Shown: piece after piece, positions 46,444 to 57,321 of the stretch
How positions within the stretch are numbered: position 1 is the stretch's first letter
How the letters are laid out: every line of letters begins with the position of its first letter
Program-made: the position numbers and the translations under genes
The notes under the pieces: model-generated
Database searches by the model: none
What the model saw: the letters and a program-made list of their open reading frames with translations, nothing else
What the model was told of the DNA's origin: nothing
Source: Enoplolaimus lenunculus
Lineage: Eukaryota > Nematoda > Enoplea > Enoplida > Thoracostomopsidae
NCBI GenBank assembly: GCA_030248215.1
Contig: JASANG010002646.1
Span: 1 to 64,000, forward strand
DNA: 64,000 nucleotides
Reading direction: 5' to 3'

Positions 46444-47346
46444 AATGTTGATATATTTGAAAAAAAAACATAAAAAAATATAAAAAACAAACAATGACAA
46501 CGTAAAACAGAAAGAAATCAGACCATCACTCAACAATATCACCTTGGTGCCTTTCATATTTTGTTCAGATTTTGCTCTGCGCATACACGTATTAATTGTT
46601 AAACACTGCACATTGTGTAATATTTCAGTTCAACTGTTTGTTCTGAATTCGTTCCACAGTACACTGTATGTCGCAAAATATTGATATTTTATTCCTCGAA
46701 AAAAATTCTATTTTAAATATCTTCGCCAGTGTAAACAACAGGGACAGAACAGTGTTATAAACATATTCCTAAGCCTAAGCCTAAGCGTAATAATGAGCAT
46801 AAGCCTAAGCCAAGCAAAAAATTTAGTCTAAAGCTTAAGCTTACTCTATTGCAATCGTTCAGAAAAACGGTTCCGCCCATGATCTTTTCGTGGACCAATG
46901 TGTTTATTGTTTACGATTACTTGTTTTTTTTTTTGAAACTTCCAAATTTTATAACAAAGTCTCACTACAACCCCCCAAAGTTTTGGAAAATTGTTCAAAA
47001 TTGTGAATATAAACAAAAAGTTATAGCTGCATCCATTATCATTAATATATACACAAAATCGCTTGCTATATATACGTTATATGATTGAACGCCAATTCGA
47101 CTGTTGGCAAAACTTGTGTCTTAATTTAGCCATTTTTTTCACGGAAACATACAAATTCGAAACTTTTGGTGAGTTGAAATTTTAGAATTTTTAGGCCAAT
47201 TTTGCTCAATAAAAAAAGAACGCAGTAATTTCAGGCATTGCGGAACTTAGCAGAATACAACTATATATAAGTGGGTATCTTGTAATTTTGGCAATTAAAG
47301 GTGTCTCAGAGGTCGCTTAGTATTTTCAGGAAAGTTCAGCCACATA

Positions 47347-47601
47347 CACTGTAAAAATTTCAATGAGTTAATTAATCAACTCAGACGAATAGTTAGTTAT
47401 TTTTGAGTTAATAAATGTCAAGTTTAACTCATCAGAGTTGAGCTGATTCTCACTATCTGAGTTGAGTTGATTCTGGTGGAGTTGATCAATTAAATCAGGA
47501 TGAGTTAAATCAACTCAGAATTTTGAGTTCTGATTGTCCTAACTCAGACTGAGTGATTCAACTCATTCTGAGTTAAAATCAACTCACTGGAATTTACAGT
47601 G
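47347..47601. mobile_element. MITE, CACTGTAAATTC family, TA flanks
   Basis: CACTGTAAAAATTTCAATG to GGAATTTACAGTG with TA on both sides; one of the cleanest copies. Confidence 0.9.
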
Positions 47602-47702
47602 TAGTTTGTATGGCTCCAGGCAGTATCACTTTGAGTTTTGAAGGTTGCGACAGTTTGGTAGTGTCATTTGTCGTATTTTTAACTTGTGCCCTTCGATATG
47701 GA

Positions 47703-48041
47703 GGCCCATGTAAAGATCAGGGGCGGAACTTTTTCCTGTGGGACTAGGATAAAGTAAGTTTAAGCTTTAGATAAATTTTTTCCTTAGCATAGCCATAGAC
47801 TTAGGCTTAGACTTAGGCTTAGGCTTAGGAATATGCTCATTCCTACGCTTAGGCTTAGGCTTAGGCTTAGGAATATGCTCATTCCTACGCTTAGGCTTAG
47901 GCTTAGGAATATGCTCATTCCTACGCTTAGGTTTAGGCTTAGGCTTAGGAATATGCTTATTGCTGCGCTTAGGCTTAGACTTAGGCTTAGACTTAGGAAT
48001 ATGCTTATAATACTGTTCCGCCCCTGTTCTTTACATTGACC
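47703..48041 (+). mobile_element. TTAGGC TIR element, subfamily A, long form
   Basis: Flanks GATATGGA and GATATGGG (7 of 8). Five TTAGGC blocks, each followed by GAATATGCTCATTCCTACGC or a close variant, where most copies have two: the internal unit has multiplied. Confidence 0.92.
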
Positions 48042-48724
48042 GATATGGGGGCAGTTTTTGAGGTTTTAATTACTCAGATTTGTTACAAATGAGCGTGAAA
48101 ACAAATTTTGGTTGACACTGCAGTTTGTTATTCAATTTAGAGTATATCTGCCATCACTAGTATTTATCCTGTTTCTTATCATTTGTGGTTTCGACTATTT
48201 ACGGTAAAATTTGTTGACCACTGGCTGTGGCAAGGTTGACTTTCTGTTGCAGTTTTGTTATAACCTGACCGCGATGATAGAGCGGGTAATGTTTTCTACT
48301 TCATATACGTTTGGCTTTTTAAAATAAAGATAAACCTAAATGGTGTTGTTGAAATTTAAATGATTCTACTTTGAATTTTCACAACGTTTTCGTGGGTGTT
48401 AGTTTTTGCTACTGCCAAGTCATTTTGATACTGTAAAACGGTAGGCTCGCATTAACCATAACGTTACTTTACACTAAGATTACGGCTAAGCTTAAATCTA
48501 AGTTTAAACCTAAGCCTTAAACGTCAACCTAAATATAAGTATAATCGTGGATCTTAGCCTAAAGACTCACAGTTTCTAAGTTCATCGACCTATCTGTATC
48601 CCAATAAGCAGGTTCATATAATTAACACAGAACTAAGTGTTCAATAAACAATAAACATAAACACAAAAAATAATATAATATAAAATATTAAAATTGTCTA
48701 AAAAGAAAACAAATATACGAAATA

Positions 48725-51700
48725 ATGTTAATTGCGCAAATTGTTGTTGCCATTTCCGCAGTGACCTCATGCAAGGCAGCCATTGGCTCATCGACACTGT
48801 ACAACAGAAATTTCGGCGATTTTGAAGTGACAATTCGTGGACCAGAGCCGCCTGCGGCGTATTCCAAAGCAATGTTAGTTTACATCGAAAACTGTCCAAG
48901 TTCGCATTATTAACAGCTGTTGCTAACTTTTATTGGGATCCAGCAGAAAAATTTTTCATCACGTATGCAGGGTTCACGTTATAACCGGGCAGCCAAGTTA
49001 CGTTTTTTGCCCCGTATTGGTTTGACTTCATCGTTAAAATTCACGCTCTCCAGTTGAGGTGGACAGACCACAATCGAATATGACATACTAAACAACAACA
49101 GCTATAAGCTTTGCGGCCCATGTATAGAACTGGGCAGGAACAGTAGTATAAGCATATTCCTAAGCCTAAGCCTAAGCCTAAGCGTATGGATGAGCCTAAG
49201 CCTAAGCGTATGGGTGAGCCTAAGCCTAAGCGTATGGGTGAGCCTAAGCCTAAGCGTATTGATGAGCCTAAGCCTAAGCGTATTGATGAGCCTAAGCCTA
49301 AGCCTAAGCCTAAGCGTAAGCCTAAACCTAAGCAAAAAAATTAGTCTAAAGCTTAAACTGACTCTATTATAGGCCCTCCGGAAAACGATCCGGCCATGTT
49401 CTATGCATGGTCCAGCTTTGCGGTGTGTACATGAGTACACGTGTCACGCGCTGCACCGGAACACATGTGCGCGTGCAATATGATATTGGAGTACAAAACG
49501 TGACATTCACACAAAGATAAACAGACAACCACAAATTTTTTAATATGACATCGGTTTATAAGCAGACAAAATGTTACCCAATCGTCCAATAAGCAAAATA
49601 CATGTCCCAAGTTGCTGCCCAGGATATAACGTGAACCGCGCACAGCTACACATGGTCAAAAAATTTAAACGGCCGTAGCTGACTGATAATGACGTGGTTT
49701 ATCTGAATTATGATTGGACAACATTTCGGCAGTAGGGTCTCAATTGGTATTTAGCAAATCAGCCCCCAACGAATCTTTATATTTTACGAAACCAACAAAA
49801 TTGCAGTATAGAAAACTACTATAGAATAATTGCATCGTTGCAATTCCGTCAGTTTGCAATTGTGTGATATGCCAATTTTCACTGCAGCTGCAATTCGCAG
49901 TGGATATGGTGTGATGAATTGTCTGCGCAAAATTACAAGCACAAAAATTAGCTGGAACTTTGCTCAATTAACGTATCGCTAACGGTTTAACCTTATAAGA
50001 TATTAGTGTAGGATATGTGGACGTCGGTAAATGTGCACGGTTAAAGTGTATGTAAAGCAAAAAGATTGTAATACATGTGCACATATATACCGGTATATGA
50101 AGTTGTTGCAATGACCACATGGTATAGTGGCAGCATGTTTTGCACGAGCGCACAAAAGGGTCGAGGTTCGGTTCCCGGCGTGGTCGTTAACTTTGGGCAA
50201 AACTTTGAACAGAGATCGTGCACACCGTGTAGTTTCAACACCAGGTATATATGAAGAATTGGTTACGTCATTGGCAATTATGTCACACACAATCACGGCA
50301 TATATATTTTTGTAGACCAAGCCGTAATTCAGCAAACGCCAAATTGGGCTAGTCCATCGCGGAATTTATTACGACTGGGCTAGCCCACAGCGTAATTCTT
50401 TCTTTGCTACAACTGCACGCCTTGTGATTGGTTATTAGCTTTTAAACTCAAATACGATTAGCTAATGCGAATACTTTTTTCTGATTGGCTAAAGTAATCG
50501 TTAAGTATTGCAGTACACATCTCACATTTAATGGCGTTCATAAAATACGCAGAAATATTGTGCGACAAATCCGAAAATTAATGATTGAAACGTGGAAGGA
50601 AAACAAAGAGTTGTACCGTTCGCTTGTTTCTGAGTTAGTGATTTCGTGTTAATTTAGTCAGAATGTTAAAATTAATGTATGATGTATGCGTATTATTGTT
50701 AATATATATTGCATTAACAACACTTTAGCAATTATATTGTTTATTTTCCAACGTTCCGATGGAATTCCGATTCCGGCCAAGCATTTTTCCGGTACCGGAA
50801 TCTAAAATTTTTGTCTACGCGTTAAGGTTCCGATATACTCACCGCGCGCCGACGCGCAGCGCAGTAAAATATAAAAAATTTCACCAACTAGATTTTGCCT
50901 ATATTTATATTAACAACGCATAGCAGCGGCGTTCGGCACACTAAAGTATAGCGCAATCCTTAGCTTATGCCGACAATATTTTGAATGTCAATTTAATATA
51001 TCCCAAGTTTTAAAATAATTAATTACGACGGACGGAGAACCAGTTTCAAATTTGAATTGCTTTAGTGAAAACAAGAGTGAATGATCTCTAACAAGAGTGT
51101 GCAACTGGGTACATTCTGTGTATTAAAGAATGTACCCGGCACGCGTTGCATTTTTGGCCAGCCCCCCTCATTTGGGGGGGGGGGGTCAATTTTACGTTCA
51201 TTTTACACGTGTATCCGCCAGCCAACACCGAAAATATAATTGGACCAGATTTTAGTATATACAATAGCACATGAATTTCAAATTCGATAGAGATTTTGAC
51301 CCCCCCAAATACGGGGGGTAAGCCAAAAATGCAACGCGCGCTGGGTACATTTTTTCTACATAGAATGTACCCAGTTGCATACTCTTGTTAAAGGGTATCA
51401 TGCATTCTTGGTGAAAATGAGTATTAATATTTGGTAGAAACAGTTGTCGAATTTATGTTGACCACAAATTTATTGTTTGAATAACAAAATTACTGACAAA
51501 AAATTGTACATTGAAATAAATATCAACCCAACTCAACACGCGTTGAAATTAAACTTCAAGTTCAAATTCAAATTTCAACCGGTAACGGCGTTGCAGGCTA
51601 AATTTCGATCTTTTTGTCATTGTAATGTTTTGAAATCTGAGCACAAAAAAGGTGGTTAGTATTAAAGTACAGAGATTAATATTTTCGACTATTCAACAGA

Positions 51701-54700
51701 AATCATACTTAAATTTCGATCTGTGAATAATATTCGCGTCCAATGGGCAGACCCATATAATTAACATGGACCATTTGACATACAGATAAACTTTACTTAA
51801 TAAACAATGAGCAGTGTTAAAAACTTCACTGTAAATTCCAATGAGTTGATTAATCAGTTCAGCTAGCGAGTTGATTATTTCTGAATTAGTATCAGTAAAC
51901 ATTAACTCGCACTGAATTGAGTGGATTCTCACTATGAGTTGAGTTGGTTCTCTGTGAGTTGGTTAATTAACTCAGAATAAATTGAATCAACTCAAAATTC
52001 TGAGTTCTGATAGTCCTAACTCAGATTGAGTGATTCAACTCATTCTGAGTTAAAATCAACTCACTGAAATTTACAGTGTTACTACGTTTATCTTATGTCC
52101 AAAAATCTCCACAAGACGTGAAAGCTTTCACTTTAGAGCACGGAGTTCAAATCCGAGCTTAACAATGTCAATTTCAGATGAAATTGAAAATATTCATGCT
52201 TCAAAAATTTTAGCAAACTGTGTTGCAGATGTAACATCAGACAAGCGACAAACATGAGAAAAAGTTTGCTGACAACCTGCGTTGACAATACGTTGTCTCA
52301 CTCTGCAATAAATTTAATCGCTAATCGCATGGCAGAATGTGTTGTACAAGGAAAGGTTAGCGCCTTTTTTGCAATTCAATAAGCGTTCACTGTAACTTCC
52401 AATGAGTTGATTAATCAATTCAGCTAGCGAGTTGGTTATTTCTGAATTAACATCATTAAACATTTACTCACTCTGAGTTGAGTTGATTGTCACTCTGAGT
52501 TGAGTTGACTCTGGGTGAGTTGATTAACTAACTCAAAATGAATTGAATCAACTCAAAATTCTGAGTTCGGATAGTCATATACTCACAGTGGCTGATTCAA
52601 CTCATTCTGAGTTAAAATCAACTGATTGAAATTTAATTTACATTGTTGTTTTCCGTTTCACAACTGTTTTATTAACATTAATGTTAATTTTTAAAGTTTA
52701 AAATATACTGAGCTTCATATAGCTGTTTGCGAACAGGTAAATAGTTTTTTTTTTGTTAATCCGGTCCCACGACCGCCCCAAAATGTTAGAGACGGGCCAT
52801 TTACAAAGTTTCAAACATGTCACTAACGTGGAAAGTGTCTTGGACCTAAATGGGTTAATTTCTTAAACAAAATGAAATATTTTCAAATCGGCAGCTCCTT
52901 ACCTTTTTAGTAATTTAACTAAATATACAACGTAGTAAATGATCTATTGGATTTTTAAACTTTTTCTACGTGAAAATTGTAACTTACACACTTTCTCATT
53001 TAAATATCATCGCCGAACGGTTTTGTGTGGGACTGCAATCGAGTAAGCTTAAGCTTTAGACTAAGTGTATTGGCTCGGCTTAGGTTTCGGCTTAGGCTTA
53101 GGCTTAGGAATATGCTTATAATGTTCCGTCATTGTTGTTTACATTGGAAGTAATACACTGGAACACAAATTAGGTAATTCAAAATTAATATCAATCAAGT
53201 GACGTTTATTAAGCTTCAAATTAAAATCGGATAAGCCATGCCTATTTATTATGATAATTATTAAACATGAGTATTTGTGCCAATGTCATGAATAAGGGTC
53301 TGTACTGGGAGGAGGTTAAAATATTGGAACCTAAGCTTAGGCTTAGAATTTGACTTATGCTTACGCTAGGCTTGGCTAAGCTAAGATTTTGGTTTAAGCC
53401 TCTGTATAGGATGTAGGCACGTATCATTTACATGCGCCAGGTTTTTTATTGTTTCTGGTTCGGCAAAGTGGTGCCAACCAACTTTTCAAGTATATTTTAT
53501 ACTGTAAATCGTTCATGCACAGATTTATTATTGACCTGTATAGGTTATTTAACAGTCTGGTGTCTTTAACGAGTCTTTCTGGTAATTTGAGAAAAGTGTA
53601 ATATACCACCTTATCTTCCCTGTGTATATGCGTCTGCCTGTGCAATAGTCAGTTTAACATACCTTGGCCCATGTAAACATCGTGGGCAGAGTGTTTTTTG
53701 CGGAACTGCAATAGAGTAAGCTTGCGCTTCATGCGGGGTTCACGTTATAACCGGGACAGCTTGGGACACGTTTGTCCCTATTAGACTATTGTGTAGCATT
53801 TTTTCTGGTTATAAACCGTATATCGTATTCAAAAATTCGTATTTGTCTGCTACTGTCATGTGTGGATCACCTTTTGTTCTTCAATATCATATGATATTCG
53901 AGGTATTGTCTGCGAATATCATATGACATATTTTCAAATGTCTGCATACTTGAGGTAACATGTCCAAATTGTCCTGTTGAATATCATATGATACTCGAAT
54001 TTGAAATTTGAATTTATGAATTTTGAAGCTGTTGTTCCAAACGATTTTGCGTCGGAAACGATTTGCAGGCGTGTATTTGGTGTTTTAAGCACATTTGTGG
54101 CCCTGCCGTCCAACTTTTTATTCATTTATTAGTACCAAAAGGTTACACTGTCTCGCTGAATATCATATGATATTCGTTAAAAGTTCGGAACATCATATGA
54201 TATTCGCATAAATGTCCAACAGTATCACGTGACATACCGTCCGTTGTACACGTTGATCATTTGAGAGCGGTGGTTTGTAAGCTAATGTCATATGACATTC
54301 GAGTTTTGTCTGTCGACACGATATAAGAGCCCGAATTTTAACGTTGATGTCGAATCAACATGGGACAAACCGTGTCCCGCCTGCCCCGGTTATAACGTGA
54401 ACCCCACATCAGACATATTTATTGCTTAGTCTTTAGGCTTACTCTTCAGGTGTAACCTCATTCTTACGCTTAATAGGCTGAGGCTAACTCAGAATGAATT
54501 GAATCAACTCAAAATTCTGAGTTCGGATAGTGTTAACTCAGACTGACTGATTCAACTCATTCTGAGTTAAAATCAACTCACTGAAATTTACAATGTTGTT
54601 TGTCGTTTCACAACTGTTTCATTACTTTTCAATGTTTATTTTACTCTTAAGCATAGGGTTCATGTGTAACCTCATTCTCACGCTTAATAGACTGAGGCTT

Positions 54701-54992
54701 AAGATTAGGTTTTATACAGCATTCGATACCTTTAAACGAATCGTGTTTAGGTTAGAAAAAATATTCTGACACAAACATGGCTGCGTAATTAATATATAGT
54801 ATGGGCTCTTTCAATATGACCGTTTGCTACCAAACTCTTGATCGTCCGTAGCAATCATGAAGTCCATTGAAACACACACTAAAAGGATTTGAATCATGTT
54901 TCCAAGGATATATTTATTATATATTTTTTGCCTTTCAGACGTCATGCAGGAATCAGCTTGACATTAAAACAGATGCCGCGTGTAATGTGTAG
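48725..54992 (+). CDS. Small secreted protein, paralogue A (unrecognised family), four exons
   Basis: Exons 48725-48873, 50514-50633, 52229-52355 and 54939-54992 join in phase to 149 residues. The first 18 residues (MLIAQIVVAISAVTSCKA) look like a signal peptide. Then come AIGSSTLYNRNFGDFEVTI, a proline-rich GPEPPAAY, a basic helix-like exon (IRKLMIETWKENKELYRSL), an exon with TTCVDNT and INLIANRMAECVVQGK, and a short tail with TSCRNQ and AACNV. Support comes from paralogue B at 57.3-59.9 kb: its first three exons have the same lengths (149, 120, 127 nt), the same phases and the conserved residues FGDF-VTI-GP, TWK-NK, TC-DNT and the AECVVQGK block. The introns are 1.6-2.6 kb of transposons. 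Function unknown; secretion is inferred. The fourth exon rests only on phase and a good acceptor (TTTGCCTTTCAG). Confidence 0.72.
48966..49640. mobile_element. Diverged TTCACGTTATAACCGGG-family element, split by a TTAGGC element
   Basis: ATGCAGGGTTCACGTTATAACCGGG-type left end and GGATATAACGTGAACC right end. The subfamily C element 49115-49413 sits inside. Lies in intron 1 of paralogue A. Confidence 0.75.
49115..49413 (-). mobile_element. TTAGGC TIR element, subfamily C, expanded array, exact target duplication
   Basis: AGCTTTGC on both sides (49107-49114, 49414-49421). The interior has five tandem units of GAGCCTAAGCCTAAGCGTAT plus further CCTAAG. Confidence 0.95.
50113..50185 (+). pseudogene. 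tRNA-like sequence (degenerate tRNA or SINE head)
   Basis: The acceptor arms GACCACA and CGTGGTC pair at six of seven positions. TGGTATAGTGG fits an A box and GAGGTTCGGTTCC a B box. The anticodon arm TTTTG/CAAAA encloses ten bases instead of seven and the T stem has two mismatches, so it is not a normal tRNA. It lies in intron 1 of paralogue A. Confidence 0.5.
51090..51390. mobile_element. Long-TIR element, GTGTGCAACTGGGTACATTC family
   Basis: About 80-bp arms: GTGTGCAACTGGGTACATTC, then TTGCATTTTTGGCC and a C run, mirrored at the right by a G run, CCAAAAATGCAACGCG and GAATGTACCCAGTTGC. The arms enclose about 140 bp and would form a long hairpin. Confidence 0.88.
51827..52078. mobile_element. 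MITE, CACTGTAAATTC family
   Basis: CACTGTAAATTCCAATGAG to GAAATTTACAGTG, full length, in intron 2 of paralogue A. Confidence 0.9.
52388..52646. mobile_element. MITE, CACTGTAAATTC family
   Basis: CACTGTAACTTCCAATGAG; the right end has decayed to TTTAATTTACATTG. It begins 32 bp after the donor of exon 52229-52355. Its right part and flank are repeated at 54486-54650. Confidence 0.85.
52647..53728. other. Intron 3 of paralogue A: TTAGGC element remains
   Basis: 53005-53150 is a subfamily A TTAGGC element (GCCGAACGGTTTTGTGTGGG to GTTGTTTACATTGG). 53665-53728 is the left part of another (GGCCCATGTAAACATCG), broken by the next element. Confidence 0.7.
53729..54408 (-). mobile_element. TIR element, TTCACGTTATAACCGGG family (inverted), inserted in a TTAGGC element
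   Basis: ATGCGGGGTTCACGTTATAACC to GGTTATAACGTGAACCCC-type ends around the family interior with TATCATATGATA palindromes. TTAGGC-element sequence precedes (AAGCTTGCGCTTC) and resumes after it (TTATTGCTTAGTC). Confidence 0.88.
54432..54720. repeat. Local duplication of TTAGGC and MITE pieces
   Basis: GTGTAACCTCATTC with ACGCTTAATAG(A/G)CTGAGGC occurs at about 54437-54485 and again at 54662-54705. Between them, 54486-54640 repeats the right half of the MITE at 52388-52646 plus its flank (GTTTCACAACTGTTT). Confidence 0.7.
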
Positions 54993-55050
54993 AAAATTAA
55001 AAAAGTTTATATATTTTAAAACGCAAACTTTGCAACAAAAATAATTGAAA

Positions 55051-55302
55051 CGTGCACGTTTTTGCTGCGAGAACTTGCAGCTGCAACTTGCACTTGCAAG
55101 TTTTACTCAAAATCCCATTCGAAAAACTTGCAGCTGCAAATAATTCATTAAAAATCGTTGCCAGGAATTTAGTTCACATGTGTGGATAACCATGCAAGTT
55201 CACTGAATTTATTGCAGCCGCTTTGTCATTGACTGATGAAAAAATGCAAGTTCTGCGTGAAATTGGAAGCTGCAAGTTCTCACAGCAAAAACTTGCACGT
55301 GT
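55051..55302. mobile_element. TIR element with CGTGCACGTTTTTGCTG ends
   Basis: CGTGCACGTTTTTGCTGCGA then GAACTTGCAGCTGCAA, mirrored by GCTGCAAGTTCTCACAGCAA and AACTTGCACGTG. GCAGCTGCAA fragments recur across the window. Confidence 0.75.
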
Positions 55303-57321
55303 GAATACGACTTAGTGCAGTACCATCTTGAAAATTTGAAAATATCTTGTTTCTGCCGCTAAATGCATTGAGGATCGAACCCAACGCTGTAGACACTGAG
55401 TTTGGGCCGGAATAACTGTTGTACAAAGTTAACAGCATTGGAACTGCCAATATTAGCATGTCTAAATCACTGTCATGTTTGTATATATGGCCCATGTATA
55501 GAATATGGCCGGATCGTTTTCCAGCAGGGCTGTAATATAGCCAGTTTCAGGTTTAGACTGACTTTTTTGCTTAGGCTTAGGCTTTTAGGTTTAGAAATAG
55601 TCTCATCCAGTCCCAGCGTAGAACCCCACATTACTAGACGGTCATAATATACTCTATGCCTAAAAGGATTATTGCATTTGTGTTGTTTTATCAATAAAAT
55701 ATGCTTGCTTGATCGGACTGTAGTCGGCGTCACAAATGTGTGCTAATTCAAAAATAAATTAATTGCTAAAAAATTTGAATAAGTATGGGAACGAGTGGGA
55801 TAGCATTTTGACTGCTTGTTGTATCCAGGGACGTCCGCAGAAAATCAGACTTGGATGGGTCACAGAATAAATCTGTATGGGCTCCTACAATTGCAATTTA
55901 AAATTGTTTACTTTTAGACTGAGTCTATTTGGGGGGGCACCAGCCTGATTGGGGGGTGACACGGCACCCGAATGTCATCCGTGGAGACGCCCTTGGCCGT
56001 ATCGAAAAAGTATTTAGTAGCAGATCCAGTGGAATAAATGTATCGCTTTTGCTTTAAACGCGGTGTATATTTTGAATTCATGCTATATAGTATTTTGCAT
56101 TTTTAGCTAAGTGGCCCTGAACGTTGTATTTTATATGAAACATAAGCAGTAAAATAGTTACCAGTTGTATACTTCGAATTTTCAATTCTTGTTGCCAAAA
56201 AATTCAGTTTTAACGCTATTTTACCGCTTTTAACGGTGTAAACACACCATTTAGGATGCCAAAATCCTGAAACAAATGCAGTAGTTCAAAGTCAATTATA
56301 AAGTATGAATTTTGGCAATACACGCCCAGACAATTTTAGACAAATAAGTTAGAATAATATGTCAATAATATATTAAACGACAAATTTTTTCAAAATAATA
56401 AATTTACAATTTTTCGTCAACTTTCCTTTACATCATTGTACAAATTCAACTGCATACGGCATCGGTTTTCAAATCGATTTGAGTTGCACAACTGGTCTAC
56501 AAATAACAAAAAAAATATTTTTTTACGTTTAATAGTTGCTCTCACGTTATACACTGTAAATTCCAATGAGTTGATCAATCAAGTCTGACGAAAACTTAGT
56601 TATTTCTGAATAAATAATCGTAAACATCAATATTCAACATTAACTCACTTTGAGCTGGAGATGATTCTCACTCTGAGTAGAGTTGATTCCGGCGGAATTG
56701 ATTTTATATAAATCGGAAGGAGTTGAGTTAGCTCAGAATTCTGAGTTCTTATAGTCCTAAGTTCAGACAGAGTGATTCAACTGATTCTGAGATAAAATCA
56801 ATTTACTGGAATTTACAGTGTACATTGACCAAATTTTTAGTTTAATTTCAACATGAAACTTGATTTTAGTATTCGGTTCCTATGCAAAAACCGATTTTTC
56901 GATGCCGGTGAAAAAAGTTGAAAGTTTTCCACTTGAGTGGATGGTCGAAACAGCTGGTACAGCTTCAAGCTAATAGGCTTAGGTTTATTTTGAGACATAA
57001 ACATAGGCTTAGGCGCTTATTCACAACTTAGTGTTAGATACAGGCTTAAAGCTTAGGCTGAAGGCCTATGCTTTGGCTCTGGTTTGAGCCTGCCTTGACT
57101 GGCAGGTACTTGTTTATTTTTTACCCACAACTGGTGTTAATTTAAAGACGAGAGTTCCCCCACAGTGTATCTTATTACATTATCACAATTTTAGGCTTAA
57201 GCTTAGGTTTAGGTTTAGGCTCATGCTTATTATTACACTTAGGTTTAGGCTTAAGCTTATCCTTGGACTTTGGCTCAGGCAGGCTCAGGTTAGTTTTGCG
57301 TAGGTTACTAGTAGGGTTGGA
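55303..57321. other. Between the convergent paralogues: repeats only
   Basis: 55490-55620 is a truncated subfamily C TTAGGC element (GGCCCATGTATAGAATATGG). 55826-55996 is a hAT-like MITE (CAGGGACGTCCGCAG to GGAGACGCCCTTG; flanks GTTGTATC and GCCGTATC). 56552-56820 is a TA-flanked CACTGTAAATTC MITE. TTAGGC fragments lie at 56970-57080 and 57190-57290. Confidence 0.7.

Larger units (their letters stand above)
46444..48724. other. Intergenic; two TTAGGC elements and one MITE
   Basis: 46725-46896 is an inverted subfamily A element (GTGTAAACAACAGGGAC to TCTTTTCGTGGACC). 48459-48560 is a worn TTAGGC fragment. The other elements are listed separately. No gene seen. Confidence 0.6.

Noticed and set aside
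46103-46490. Alternative frames over the last collagen exon
   Set aside because: The Gly-X-Y frame joins in phase to the upstream exons; the others are shadows caused by GC-rich codons.
56225-56279. Minus-strand acceptor with frame DFGILNGVFT as last exon of paralogue B
   Set aside because: In phase and with a good acceptor, but it shares no residues with the last exon of paralogue A; the 57322-57348 candidate fits slightly better.
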